From the NCBI GenBank assembly GCA_902517885.1, contig CABYDZ010000003.1, positions 62,001-126,000 on the forward strand: a stretch of 64,000 nucleotides of DNA, written 5' to 3'. The notes under the pieces were generated by a model. It had not been told where the DNA came from. It saw nothing but the letters and a program-made list of their open reading frames with translations, and searched no databases. Every line of letters begins with the position of its first letter. The stretch's first letter is position 1. Origin of the DNA: an uncultured Pelagibacteraceae bacterium. GTDB taxonomy: Bacteria; Pseudomonadota; Alphaproteobacteria; Pelagibacterales; AG-422-B15. Positions 9,816 to 18,765 of this stretch are shown here, piece after piece. The translations under genes were made by a program, and so were the position numbers.

Positions 9816-10580
9816 ATGTTAAATATAAAAGATGTTTCAGTAAATTTTGGGGGCATCAAAGCTGTTGACAAAGCCAGCATGCAGATTGAGACTGGGAAAA
9901 TCACAGGTCTCATCGGTCCTAATGGAGCAGGAAAAACAACATTATTCAACATAATAGCTGGGAATATCAAACCAACTATGGGTAAAGTCATGTTAGATGA
10001 ACAAGATATTACATCTCTTCCTTCACATGAACTATTTGAAAAAGGTGTATTAAGAACCTTTCAATTAGCTCATGAATTTTCGAATATGACTGTACTTGAA
10101 AATTTGATGGTAGTTCCTGGAATGCAGACAGGAGAAAAAATTTTAAATACATGGTTTCAAAGAAAACGAATTGAGAATGAAGAAAAGGCAATTAAAGAAA
10201 AAGCCCTTGAGGTAGTTAACTTTCTAAAGCTTGATCATTTAACTTATGAGTTAGCAGGTAATTTATCAGGTGGACAAAAAAAGTTGTTAGAATTAGGCCG
10301 TACGATGATGGTCGAAGCAAAAATTGTTTTACTTGATGAAGTTGGTGCAGGTGTAAATAGAACTCTTTTAAACGATATAACAGATATAATAAAAAAATTA
10401 AATTATGAAAAAAATTATACTTTTTTTATGATTGAACACGACATGAACTTTTTGTCCAAACTTTGTGATAAAGTGATTGTTATGACTGAAGGCTCTGTTC
10501 TCGTTGAAGGAGGAATAGATGAAATCAAAAAAAATGAAAAAGTAATAGAAGCCTATCTTGGGCGAGGACAAATAGAGTGA
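9816..10580 (+). CDS. livG: Branched-chain amino acid/amide-type ABC transporter ATP-binding protein (LivG-like)
   Basis: Walker A GPNGAGKTT, signature LSGGQKKLLELGR, Walker B VLLDEVGAGVNRTL; first gene of a GFHM order. Confidence 0.85.
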   Translation: MLNIKDVSVNFGGIKAVDKASMQIETGKITGLIGPNGAGKTTLFNIIAGNIKPTMGKVMLDEQDITSLPSHELFEKGVLRTFQLAHEFSNMTVLENLMVVPGMQTGEKILNTWFQRKRIENEEKAIKEKALEVVNFLKLDHLTYELAGNLSGGQKKLLELGRTMMVEAKIVLLDEVGAGVNRTLLNDITDIIKKLNYEKNYTFFMIEHDMNFLSKLCDKVIVMTEGSVLVEGGIDEIKKNEKVIEAYLGRGQIE

Positions 10581-11284
10581 GTAAATTTTTAAGTTGTACT
10601 AACATGACCGGTGGATATGGAGGAGAGGATATACTCCACAGTTGTAATATAGAGGTCGATGTAAATGAAATAGTTGTTATTGTTGGTCCAAATGGTGCTG
10701 GCAAATCTACTGCAATGAAAGCAATGTTAGGTATGATAAATCTCAAGTGCGGAGATATTATCCTTGATGGGAACGATATTTCAAATCTCTCACCTCAAAA
10801 AAGAGTTGCAGCAGGAATTGCGTTTGTTCCCCAATCGATGAATATTTTTAGTGAACTTACTGTAGAAGAAAATTTAGAGATGGGTGGATTTTTAAGAGAT
10901 GTAAACATACAAAAAACAATTGAAGAGATATACGAATTGTTTCCAGCAATGAAAGAGAAACGTAACCAGCTTGCAGGAGAGCTTTCGGGCGGTCAAAGAC
11001 AACAAGTTGCCGTCAGTCGAGCATTAATGACTCAGCCTAAAGTATTAATGCTAGATGAGCCGACAGCAGGCGTGTCTCCAATTGTAATGGATGAAATATT
11101 TGATCGTATCGTTCAAATAAAAGAAATGGGTGTGGCAGTAGTGATTGTTGAGCAAAATGCCAAGCAAGCCCTTAAAATTGCTGATTTTGGCCATGTTTTG
11201 GTGAATGGCGAAAATAGATTTTATGGTAAAGGAAATGAATTATTAACTGATCCTGAAGTCAGAAAGAGTTTCCTAGGAGGTTGA
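10577..11284 (+). CDS. livF: Branched-chain amino acid/amide-type ABC transporter ATP-binding protein (LivF-like)
   Basis: Walker A GPNGAGKST, LSGGQRQQVAVSRALM, VLMLDEPTAGVSP; overlaps the livG stop. Confidence 0.88.
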   Translation: MSKFLSCTNMTGGYGGEDILHSCNIEVDVNEIVVIVGPNGAGKSTAMKAMLGMINLKCGDIILDGNDISNLSPQKRVAAGIAFVPQSMNIFSELTVEENLEMGGFLRDVNIQKTIEEIYELFPAMKEKRNQLAGELSGGQRQQVAVSRALMTQPKVLMLDEPTAGVSPIVMDEIFDRIVQIKEMGVAVVIVEQNAKQALKIADFGHVLVNGENRFYGKGNELLTDPEVRKSFLGG

Positions 11285-11285
11285 T

Positions 11286-12305
11286 ATGGATAATTTTGAA
11301 TTAGTAAATGCATTAGTCCTTATATCAAATTTTGTTCTAATTCCTGCCCTATCTTATGGCAGCCAACTAGCATTAGCTACTCTCAGCTTAACGATAATAT
11401 ATGGCGTATTAAGATTTTCTAATTTCGCTCAGGCTGACTGGATGTCATTTGGGACAATGACAACAATATTATTCACATGGTATTTGCAAAGTTTAGGAAT
11501 AACAGGTGGTTTCTTGCCAACTGCACTAATTGCACTTCCATTTGCAATTATATTAACTGCTCTCTTCTGTCTTTTAATAGATAGATCTGTTTATAGCTTT
11601 TACCGAAAGAAAAAAAGCCAACCAATTGTTCTAATGATTGTATCAGTAGGAGTAATGTTTATTTTGCAAGCGATTGTAAGATTTATTATTGGCCCAAATG
11701 ATAGAAAGTTTTTTGATGGTGAAAAATATATTGTTCATGCTCTTGACTTCAAAGACTACTTTGGACTTTCCGAGGGACTTACAATCAAATCTACTCAGCT
11801 CATCACTCTCATAGTGGCTATAATAGCAATGGTGAGTTTATTTTATTTCTTACAACGAACAAAAATGGGGAAGTCAATGCGAGCCTATTCAAATAACGAA
11901 GACCTTGCATTGTTATCTGGAATAAATCCTGAAAGAGTAGTTTTAATTACTTGGGTTATTGCTTCAGCGCTCATTACAACTGCAGGTGTTCTTTATGGAC
12001 TTGATAAAAGTTTTAAGCCGTTTACATATTTTAATTTGTTATTGCCAATGTTTGCTGCGGCAATTGTTGGCGGTATAGGATCCCCTATTGGAGCTGTTAT
12101 CGGGGGGTATGTTATAGCTTTTTCTGAAATAACATTAACCTATGCATATAAAAAATTCTTTATCTACTTATTACCAGAAAATTTAGAACCATCAGGATTA
12201 ATGCAGGTTCTCTCCACAGATTATAAATTTGCAATTTCATTCATTATATTGGTAATTGTCTTAATTGTTCGTCCAACAGGAATTGTAAAAGGTAAAATTA
12301 TATGA
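11286..12305 (+). CDS. livH: Branched-chain amino acid ABC transporter permease (LivH-like)
   Basis: ATLSLTIIYGVLRFSNFAQADWMSFG, AAAIVGGIGSPIGAVIGGYVIAFSEI. Confidence 0.87.
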   Translation: MDNFELVNALVLISNFVLIPALSYGSQLALATLSLTIIYGVLRFSNFAQADWMSFGTMTTILFTWYLQSLGITGGFLPTALIALPFAIILTALFCLLIDRSVYSFYRKKKSQPIVLMIVSVGVMFILQAIVRFIIGPNDRKFFDGEKYIVHALDFKDYFGLSEGLTIKSTQLITLIVAIIAMVSLFYFLQRTKMGKSMRAYSNNEDLALLSGINPERVVLITWVIASALITTAGVLYGLDKSFKPFTYFNLLLPMFAAAIVGGIGSPIGAVIGGYVIAFSEITLTYAYKKFFIYLLPENLEPSGLMQVLSTDYKFAISFIILVIVLIVRPTGIVKGKII

Positions 12306-13672
12306 CAGATAATTTAAGAGCGCCTCTTGCATTTGCTTTTATGGGAATACTTCTTGCTATTGTTGGCTTCACCCAATCATGGTCTGTATCTCTGAGTATA
12401 ATTAATTTGTGTCTTATTTCTTCCATAATGGCAATTGGAGTAAATTTACAGTGGGGATACGGAGGACTTTTTAATGCCGGAGTGATGGGTTTTACAGCTT
12501 TGGGCGGGCTTACTGCTGTACTGGTCTCTTATGATCCAGTCTATGAGGCTTGGGATAAAGCTGGCATAGGTATTTTGATAAGTGCAATCATCTTAATTTT
12601 AAGCATTACTTTGGTAATGTTTGCATACAGAAATATATCTAGCCCCCAATTCAGAAATACATCAATTGTTCTTATTATAATTGCAGCCCTTATTGGAATA
12701 AATAATTTCTACGGGCCTTCTATTGACGTTATTGAATCTATTAATCCTGCTAAAACAGGTTTTTTAGGTGGATTAGGTCTGCCAATTGTTTTTTCATGGG
12801 TTATTGCTGCATTTGTAGCAGGTTTAGTTGCTTGGGTAATTGGAAGAATAACACTACGACTCAGATCAGACTATCTCGCAATTGCAACATTAGGTATATC
12901 TGAAATTGTAATAGCAATTGTTAAACATGAAGATTGGTTATCAAGAGGTGTAAAGAATGTTTCTGGGCTCGATCGACCTGTTCCCTATGAAATAGAGCTG
13001 CAACAATCAGAATGGTTCATCAATCTCGTTGAAAAAATAAATTATGCTACTCTAAATAGTGTACAAACAATTTCTTCAAGGCAAGAACTGCTCAATGATA
13101 TAATTATTGTTAGTTCGGGTGTATTTGTAAAATTATGTTATGTGGGTCTATTCTTATCGGTTCTGTTATTAATTTTTTATCTAAGTCATCTTGCACTTAA
13201 CTCACCATGGGGAAGAATGTTAAGAGCTATTCGAGATAATGAAGTAGCGGCAAGCGCAATGGGTAAGAATATTTTCGCACAACATTTACAAATATTTATA
13301 ATTGGTTCCGCTATAATTGGGATTGCAGGAGCAATGCTTACAACACTTGATGGTCAATTTACTCCAGGATCTTATAGGCCATTAAGATTTACATTTATTA
13401 TATGGCTTATGGTTATAGTTGGGGGATCAGGGAATAATTTAGGATCAATATTTGGTGGATTTTTTGTTTGGTTTATTTGGATTGAAGCAGAACCTTTATC
13501 AATAGGATTTATGAATCTTCTCGCAAGTGGCTTCGAATATGATAATCCAATAAGAATGCACCTACTAGGAAGTGCAGCTCATCTTCGTTTATTTATAATG
13601 GGTCTTTTACTTTTACTCGCACTTAGGTTTATGCCAGGAGGAGTAATACCTGAGAGAATACAAAAAAAATAG
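12302..13672 (+). CDS. livM: Branched-chain amino acid ABC transporter permease (LivM-like)
   Basis: IMAIGVNLQWGYGGLFNAGVMGF, RSDYLAIATLGISEI, SPWGRMLRAIRDNEVAASAMGKN. Confidence 0.87.
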   Translation: MTDNLRAPLAFAFMGILLAIVGFTQSWSVSLSIINLCLISSIMAIGVNLQWGYGGLFNAGVMGFTALGGLTAVLVSYDPVYEAWDKAGIGILISAIILILSITLVMFAYRNISSPQFRNTSIVLIIIAALIGINNFYGPSIDVIESINPAKTGFLGGLGLPIVFSWVIAAFVAGLVAWVIGRITLRLRSDYLAIATLGISEIVIAIVKHEDWLSRGVKNVSGLDRPVPYEIELQQSEWFINLVEKINYATLNSVQTISSRQELLNDIIIVSSGVFVKLCYVGLFLSVLLLIFYLSHLALNSPWGRMLRAIRDNEVAASAMGKNIFAQHLQIFIIGSAIIGIAGAMLTTLDGQFTPGSYRPLRFTFIIWLMVIVGGSGNNLGSIFGGFFVWFIWIEAEPLSIGFMNLLASGFEYDNPIRMHLLGSAAHLRLFIMGLLLLLALRFMPGGVIPERIQKK

Positions 13673-13693
13673 GGGCCTAAAAAGACCCCTATT
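13668..13693. terminator. Bidirectional intrinsic terminator between livM and livK
   Basis: AATAGGGG-(CCTAAAAAGA)-CCCCTATT perfect 8-bp stem between convergent genes, with flanking A/T-rich tracts. Confidence 0.75.
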
Positions 13694-13712
13694 AAATTAA
13701 AGTGGTAAGAAA

Positions 13713-14927
13713 TTATCGAACTTGAATGGTATTGAATTCACCATTTCCTATTTCTAACTCTTTATAAGATCCAGAGGCCTCTCCAACATCAGAAAACTCA
13801 ACATTTGTTGCTCCCTGATAATTGACTTCACCACCGTCTTTAAGAATTTCAAGAGCTTTACCTAATTCACCAGGGAAAATCTCAGTTCCTGGCGCGTTAG
13901 CAACTCCCATTACATTATTCGCAATTGAAGATCTATCTGCAGAATTTCCAGCCTGAATTGCTAGCATGATTAATGCTGCTGCATCATAGGACTCAGGTTC
14001 GAAAGGTCCATCTCCCGGAATTCCATTTGAAGATGCCATTGCTTTAAACATGTTTGCACCTTCAGATTCAGAGCCCGGCAATGTACCGAATGTACCTGTG
14101 AGATCACCATCAACATTCTCTATGAGACTGTCTCCAATCATTCCATCTGCAAGTATAAATCTTGAGAAAGCCCCTGTCTCCATTGAGCTCTGTATAATTC
14201 CTCTACCGCCTTGGTCAACGTAACCCAAGACAGCAACCTCTGTTGCACCTGATGCGGATAGAGTTGAAACTTCAGCTGAGTAATCACCCTTTCCGTCTTC
14301 ATGAGGAACCTCAGCCGTTACAGAACCTCCCATAGCCTTGAATGCATTTACAAAACTATCAGATAGGCCTTTTCCATAGTCATTATTTGTATAAGTAACC
14401 GCTATCTCACTTATTCCCCTATCCATAACAACCTGTGCTAGAACTTGTCCTTGTCTCGCATCTGAAGGAGCTGTTCTAAAGAAATAGCCTTTATCATCTA
14501 TGTCTGTTAATGCTGGTGAAGTTGCTGATGGAGAAATTATAGTAACCCCGTTTGGCACTGCAACATTATTTGCTATTGCCGTAGTCACACCTGAACAATC
14601 CGCACCCATTATTGCTGCAACATTATCTGAAGTAACCAATCTTTCAGCTGCAGAAGTAGCTGCACCTGCGTCTACACACGTAGAGTCGGCACGTACTGAG
14701 CTGACACTTGCTCCACCCAATAGAAGTCCAGAGTCACTTACTTCTTTCATTGCAAGTTCTGCCGAACTAGCCATTGTTGGAGTTAAAGACTCAATAGGTC
14801 CTGTGAAACCAAGAATTACTCCTATTTTTATTTCGTCTGTTGAAGCCTGGTCTGACTGTCTGTCACAACCATAAAATATTCCTAAGGCTAAGATTACCCC
14901 TAAGAAACTGAATATTATTTTTTTCAT
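13713..14927 (-). CDS. livK: ABC transporter substrate-binding protein (LivK/leucine-binding-like), possible lipoprotein
   Basis: IKIGVILGFTGPIESLTPTMASSAELAMKEV... periplasmic binding protein fold I (Peripla_BP_6-like); N-terminus MKKIIFSFLGVILALGIFYGCDRQ. Confidence 0.88.
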   Translation of the reverse strand: MKKIIFSFLGVILALGIFYGCDRQSDQASTDEIKIGVILGFTGPIESLTPTMASSAELAMKEVSDSGLLLGGASVSSVRADSTCVDAGAATSAAERLVTSDNVAAIMGADCSGVTTAIANNVAVPNGVTIISPSATSPALTDIDDKGYFFRTAPSDARQGQVLAQVVMDRGISEIAVTYTNNDYGKGLSDSFVNAFKAMGGSVTAEVPHEDGKGDYSAEVSTLSASGATEVAVLGYVDQGGRGIIQSSMETGAFSRFILADGMIGDSLIENVDGDLTGTFGTLPGSESEGANMFKAMASSNGIPGDGPFEPESYDAAALIMLAIQAGNSADRSSIANNVMGVANAPGTEIFPGELGKALEILKDGGEVNYQGATNVEFSDVGEASGSYKELEIGNGEFNTIQVR

Positions 14928-15022
14928 TATATTTCTCCGAATTTAATAAGGTTTTATGCTAGCAAATGAGTGGGTATCGTTCAACTTTGATTTTATTCTT
15001 TAAATGACTATAGTCTTAAAAA

Positions 15023-15967
15023 ATGACTATTTTCTCAGGTATATTCTCTAATACTATTTTAATTATTCTCACATTTTTAATCTTACTGCTATTGGTTTAT
15101 CTATTCTCCAGCTTTGAGAAAGGTAATTTAGAAGAATTTCGTCAAGGTTCAGATTACGAATTTGCAAAATTGTCTCAAGGAACTACTGCATATAAAGATA
15201 TTGGTGATAAAAATGATCCAGCAATAATAGTTATTCATGGAGCAACTTTACCGTCTGAGGGTTTCATTGGTTTTTGCAGTGGATTAAGCGCTAAGGGATA
15301 TAGAGTAATCTGTTATGATCAATACGGAAGAGGTTACTCAGATAGACCTATAACAGATTATGATATGCAGCTTTATATTGAACAGCTCAGGGAGTTGCTA
15401 GATTTTCTCAGCATCAAAGAAGCAATTTTATATGGGTCATCTATGGGAGCTCCTATCGCAATTAATTTCTCCAACAAATACAAAGAAAGTGTTTTAGCAA
15501 TAGGTCTTCAAGTTCCTCTTGTTCATAGTAATAGTAAGGTCCTTGATTTAATAAAAGTTCCTGTTGTTGGAAATTTATTTCTTAGAACTTTTGGAATACC
15601 CTTTGCAAAAAATAGAGCTGAGCAATGGGCACATGAAAACGAAGGACAAAAGGATTTTATTAATCGATACATTGCTCAATTATCTCTTCCAGGTACTGAA
15701 TATTCATTGCTCTCTTCTATTCGCCATATAGCTAATAAAGATTTTCTTCCAGACTATAAAATATTTTCAGAATCAAATATTCCTATTCACATAGCGTATG
15801 CAAGTGATGATGATGAGATTGATCCCAAAACTGTTAAGAAAGTATTAAGTCTACTGCCTGATGCTGACACTTTTATTTTCACTGGTGGTCATGGTGGTGG
15901 TGGAGTAATTGTAAATGAACTAACAGATTTATTTTCAGATTTTCTGTCAAAAAGACTAGACCAATAG
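15023..15967 (+). CDS. Alpha/beta hydrolase
   Basis: IVIHGATLPSEGF, YDQYGRGYSDRP, nucleophile elbow LYGSSMGAPIA. Confidence 0.87.
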   Translation: MTIFSGIFSNTILIILTFLILLLLVYLFSSFEKGNLEEFRQGSDYEFAKLSQGTTAYKDIGDKNDPAIIVIHGATLPSEGFIGFCSGLSAKGYRVICYDQYGRGYSDRPITDYDMQLYIEQLRELLDFLSIKEAILYGSSMGAPIAINFSNKYKESVLAIGLQVPLVHSNSKVLDLIKVPVVGNLFLRTFGIPFAKNRAEQWAHENEGQKDFINRYIAQLSLPGTEYSLLSSIRHIANKDFLPDYKIFSESNIPIHIAYASDDDEIDPKTVKKVLSLLPDADTFIFTGGHGGGGVIVNELTDLFSDFLSKRLDQ

Positions 15968-17218
15968 AAGTCTATCAATTTGAGTTGTATAATTTTGTGT
16001 ACAGTTTTTTCTTTTTTGCTTCCAACTTCCAAGTTTGCACTCTGATGCCATTTGAATGGTATCACGTCCATATCGATAATTAATTGAATCTATTGCTGAC
16101 ATAAGATTTGAATTTTGATTATAGTTTTTTTCAAATAAAGTCTCCTGAATTTCTGACTCATCACACAGGCCACTAAGAAGCACACCCGCTTTTTTATACT
16201 GGTATTTGTTTTTGAAAATTCTTTTTGTAAGAGTCAAAGCTGTCTCAATAATAGTGATGCTGTCATGTGTTGGGTAAGGCAATGTTCTTGATGCACCATT
16301 TGAGTAATAAGGACTTTTCCTGTCAAAAGGATTGGTCCTTAAAAAAACAGAAATACAAGATGCAGCAAGGCTTTCAGAACGAATCCTTTCTGTTGCCCTC
16401 CGTGCAAAAGTAGTTACAGCTTGTTCGACATCTTCTAAATTGGTTAGCAACTTTCCAAATGATCTAGTGGTACAACAGCTTTTTCTTGTAATCGAATTTT
16501 CTTCGAGAGACATACAAGAAATTCCTCTCAGTTCTGTAATTGTTTTTAAGCCATTAACACTCATTGCTTTACGTATCCACGAGTCACTACAGTTCTTTAA
16601 TAACTTTGCATTGTATATACCATGATTAATAAGCTTCTTCGATAAACGTCGACCTACTCCCCAAATATCACCTACTTCAGTTGACTCTAAAACTTGATCA
16701 ATATTTTCATGATCTACAAGAGAACAAACGCCATTTAAAGACTCATCTTTTTTTGCCTTATGATTTGCGACTTTTGATAGAGTTTTTGTTGACGCTATGC
16801 CTATGCTAACTGGGATGCCTGTATGTTGCAAAATAGTCTTTCTCAATTGATGTGCGTATTCTTCATAATCAATCGATAAACTACTTAATTCTACAAATGC
16901 TTCATCAATTGAATAAACCTCTGTGTACGGAGATGAATGTGAAATGATATTCATTACACGACGAGACATATCAGCATACAATGTATAGTTAGAGGAAAAT
17001 ACAAATACATTTTCTTTTTCTACAATATCTTTGACCTTGAAAAGCGGTACACCCATTTTAATTCCAAGTGCTTTTGCTTCTTTTGAACGAGATATAATAC
17101 ATCCATCATTATTAGATAATGCTACAACCGGTCTATTGTTAAGCTTAGGATTAAAAACTCTCTCACAGGAAACATAAAATGCGTTACAATCAATTAATGC
17201 AAAAACTTTATTATTCAT
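15956..17218 (-). CDS. umuC: Y-family DNA polymerase, Pol V subunit UmuC
   Basis: FALIDCNAFYVSCERVFNPKL, VVALSNNDGCIISRS, YSIDEAFVEL; paired with umuD. Confidence 0.95.
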   Translation of the reverse strand: MNNKVFALIDCNAFYVSCERVFNPKLNNRPVVALSNNDGCIISRSKEAKALGIKMGVPLFKVKDIVEKENVFVFSSNYTLYADMSRRVMNIISHSSPYTEVYSIDEAFVELSSLSIDYEEYAHQLRKTILQHTGIPVSIGIASTKTLSKVANHKAKKDESLNGVCSLVDHENIDQVLESTEVGDIWGVGRRLSKKLINHGIYNAKLLKNCSDSWIRKAMSVNGLKTITELRGISCMSLEENSITRKSCCTTRSFGKLLTNLEDVEQAVTTFARRATERIRSESLAASCISVFLRTNPFDRKSPYYSNGASRTLPYPTHDSITIIETALTLTKRIFKNKYQYKKAGVLLSGLCDESEIQETLFEKNYNQNSNLMSAIDSINYRYGRDTIQMASECKLGSWKQKRKNCTQNYTTQIDRLLLV

Positions 17219-17230
17219 GTTTTATCTGTC

Positions 17231-17620
17231 TTATGGACTTAAATTGTGAATAACGTTCGTGCATACTCCCCATATGGTAAAATCCATTTCTTCAGAAACA
17301 GGGACATCTTTATAGTTCTTATTAGAAGATGACAAACTGACTTGCTTGTTCTTAAGTCTGAGAATCTTTACACTTAATTCTCCATCCAGAACCGCAATAA
17401 TAATTGACTCATTTTGAGGCTTAATGCTTCGATCAACAATCAATAAATCTCCAGGATAAATCCCCGAACCCACCATTGAGTCTCCTCGTGCACGAACAAT
17501 AAAAGTTGCATTTGGATGAGGAATAAGCTCTTCATTCAAATCAATTGTCCCTTCGGTAAAATCCCTTGCTGGAGAAGGAAAACCGCACTCTACAGCCTCT
17601 TTATAAAATGTTAAAAGCAT
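17231..17620 (-). CDS. umuD: UmuD, LexA-like S24 peptidase with short N-terminal arm
   Basis: ECGFPSPARDFTEGTIDLNEELIPHPNATFIVRARGDSMVGSGIYPGDLLIVDRS; catalytic Ser in GDSM and Lys in LSVKIL. Confidence 0.95.
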   Translation of the reverse strand: MLLTFYKEAVECGFPSPARDFTEGTIDLNEELIPHPNATFIVRARGDSMVGSGIYPGDLLIVDRSIKPQNESIIIAVLDGELSVKILRLKNKQVSLSSSNKNYKDVPVSEEMDFTIWGVCTNVIHNLSP

Positions 17621-17637
17621 GAAATATGTCTAATAAT

Positions 17638-17652
17638 GTTCTTGTTTTGTTC
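17638..17652 (-). promoter_or_regulatory. LexA (SOS) box, GTTC-N7-GTTC
   Basis: GTTC TTGTTTT GTTC immediately upstream of umuD; exact match to the alphaproteobacterial LexA direct repeat. Confidence 0.85.
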
Positions 17653-17699
17653 TTATTATTGCATTACTCAATATAAGAGTCAACACTACTTAAAAAGAT

Positions 17700-18644
17700 T
17701 TATGAAAAAAATTGCTTACTAAAAAAATCAACCACATCCTGATGTGATTGTTTACGTGCCGTCCAGTTTCCCCCAGCATGTGCGCCGAGAAGATTAGGTG
17801 TTTCTTTGATCAGGCGAAACCTTTCTTCCTTATTGTCCAAGTAAAAAGTATTATTATTTTCATCAGTATAAACTTGATGCCCATCTTTCTTTAAATCAAT
17901 AAACATATCTTTTAGCTTAATAGCGTAAGGAATGAATTCAACGGGATCAATTGAATCAAAAGAATGATGAGCATTAGGATAAACAGTTAATTCTACATCA
18001 CGAGCAGGTTTCATATAATCAATAAGTTTTTTACATAAACTTAGAGGTGTATAATCATCATCCTCACCAAACAGAATATGCATTGGAGCATTAGACCAAC
18101 GATTATCTTCAGGTTTGAGTAGGGCTCCAGGGTATAATGGTAAATAAGCAGAAAATTTTTCGTCTCCAGAAGTTAGTGCATCTATTATTGGTTGCCATGC
18201 TGCATAAAGAGCTGTGCTGCCTCCTAAGCTCCATCCCATGATGCCAATTTTATTTTTATCAATATCTGGGTGTTTGTTTAAAAGTGCAAGTGCACGAAAT
18301 GCATCCGTTATCATTGTTGCAAGAGTAACCTGAGTCTGATTTTCTACTATCGAAATGACGCCACGAGATTCAAAGTGATGGATTCTAAAAACAGCAAAAC
18401 CTGCTTCTAACAAGTTAACCATATGAGTGTGATGACCCTCTCTCAATCCCGCACTTCCATGTATTGGAACAATGACAGGACATGGTAATTTAGCATTTTC
18501 TGGAAAAATTAGGGTTCCCCATACGTCTTGTTTGGGTTCCATATCAATTCCATTTAACAAATCATAAAACTCGTAAGGGTTAGAAGATTTAAAGAAAAAA
18601 ACTCCAGATTTTTTTTTTTGAAAAGGATTGTTTTGTTCACTCAT
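17700..18644 (-). CDS. Dienelactone hydrolase-family alpha/beta hydrolase
   Basis: CPVIVPIHGSAGLREGH, nucleophile elbow GIMGWSLGGSTALYAA, ...YPNAHHSFDS. Confidence 0.85.
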   Translation of the reverse strand: MSEQNNPFQKKKSGVFFFKSSNPYEFYDLLNGIDMEPKQDVWGTLIFPENAKLPCPVIVPIHGSAGLREGHHTHMVNLLEAGFAVFRIHHFESRGVISIVENQTQVTLATMITDAFRALALLNKHPDIDKNKIGIMGWSLGGSTALYAAWQPIIDALTSGDEKFSAYLPLYPGALLKPEDNRWSNAPMHILFGEDDDYTPLSLCKKLIDYMKPARDVELTVYPNAHHSFDSIDPVEFIPYAIKLKDMFIDLKKDGHQVYTDENNNTFYLDNKEERFRLIKETPNLLGAHAGGNWTARKQSHQDVVDFFSKQFFS

Positions 18645-18696
18645 TACCGAAGCAATGTATTCCTAAAAAAAATTTAATTCAAATTTAAAATTAAAT

Positions 18697-18751
18697 AAAA
18701 ACGGGTCCGATGGAAGGAATAACTAGGGGAAACCTTCGGACCCGTTTTTTA
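18697..18751. terminator. Bidirectional intrinsic terminator downstream of amtB
   Basis: AAAAACGGGTCCGA...(GGAAGG...CCTTC)...CGGACCCGTTTTTT long inverted repeat with A-tract/T-tract on both sides. Confidence 0.8.
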
Positions 18752-18765
18752 ATTATGAACTAGAC

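Noticed and set aside
14500-14874. 124-aa + strand ORF inside livK
   Set aside because: Shadow ORF of the binding-protein gene; Ala/Ser/Thr-rich low-complexity translation.
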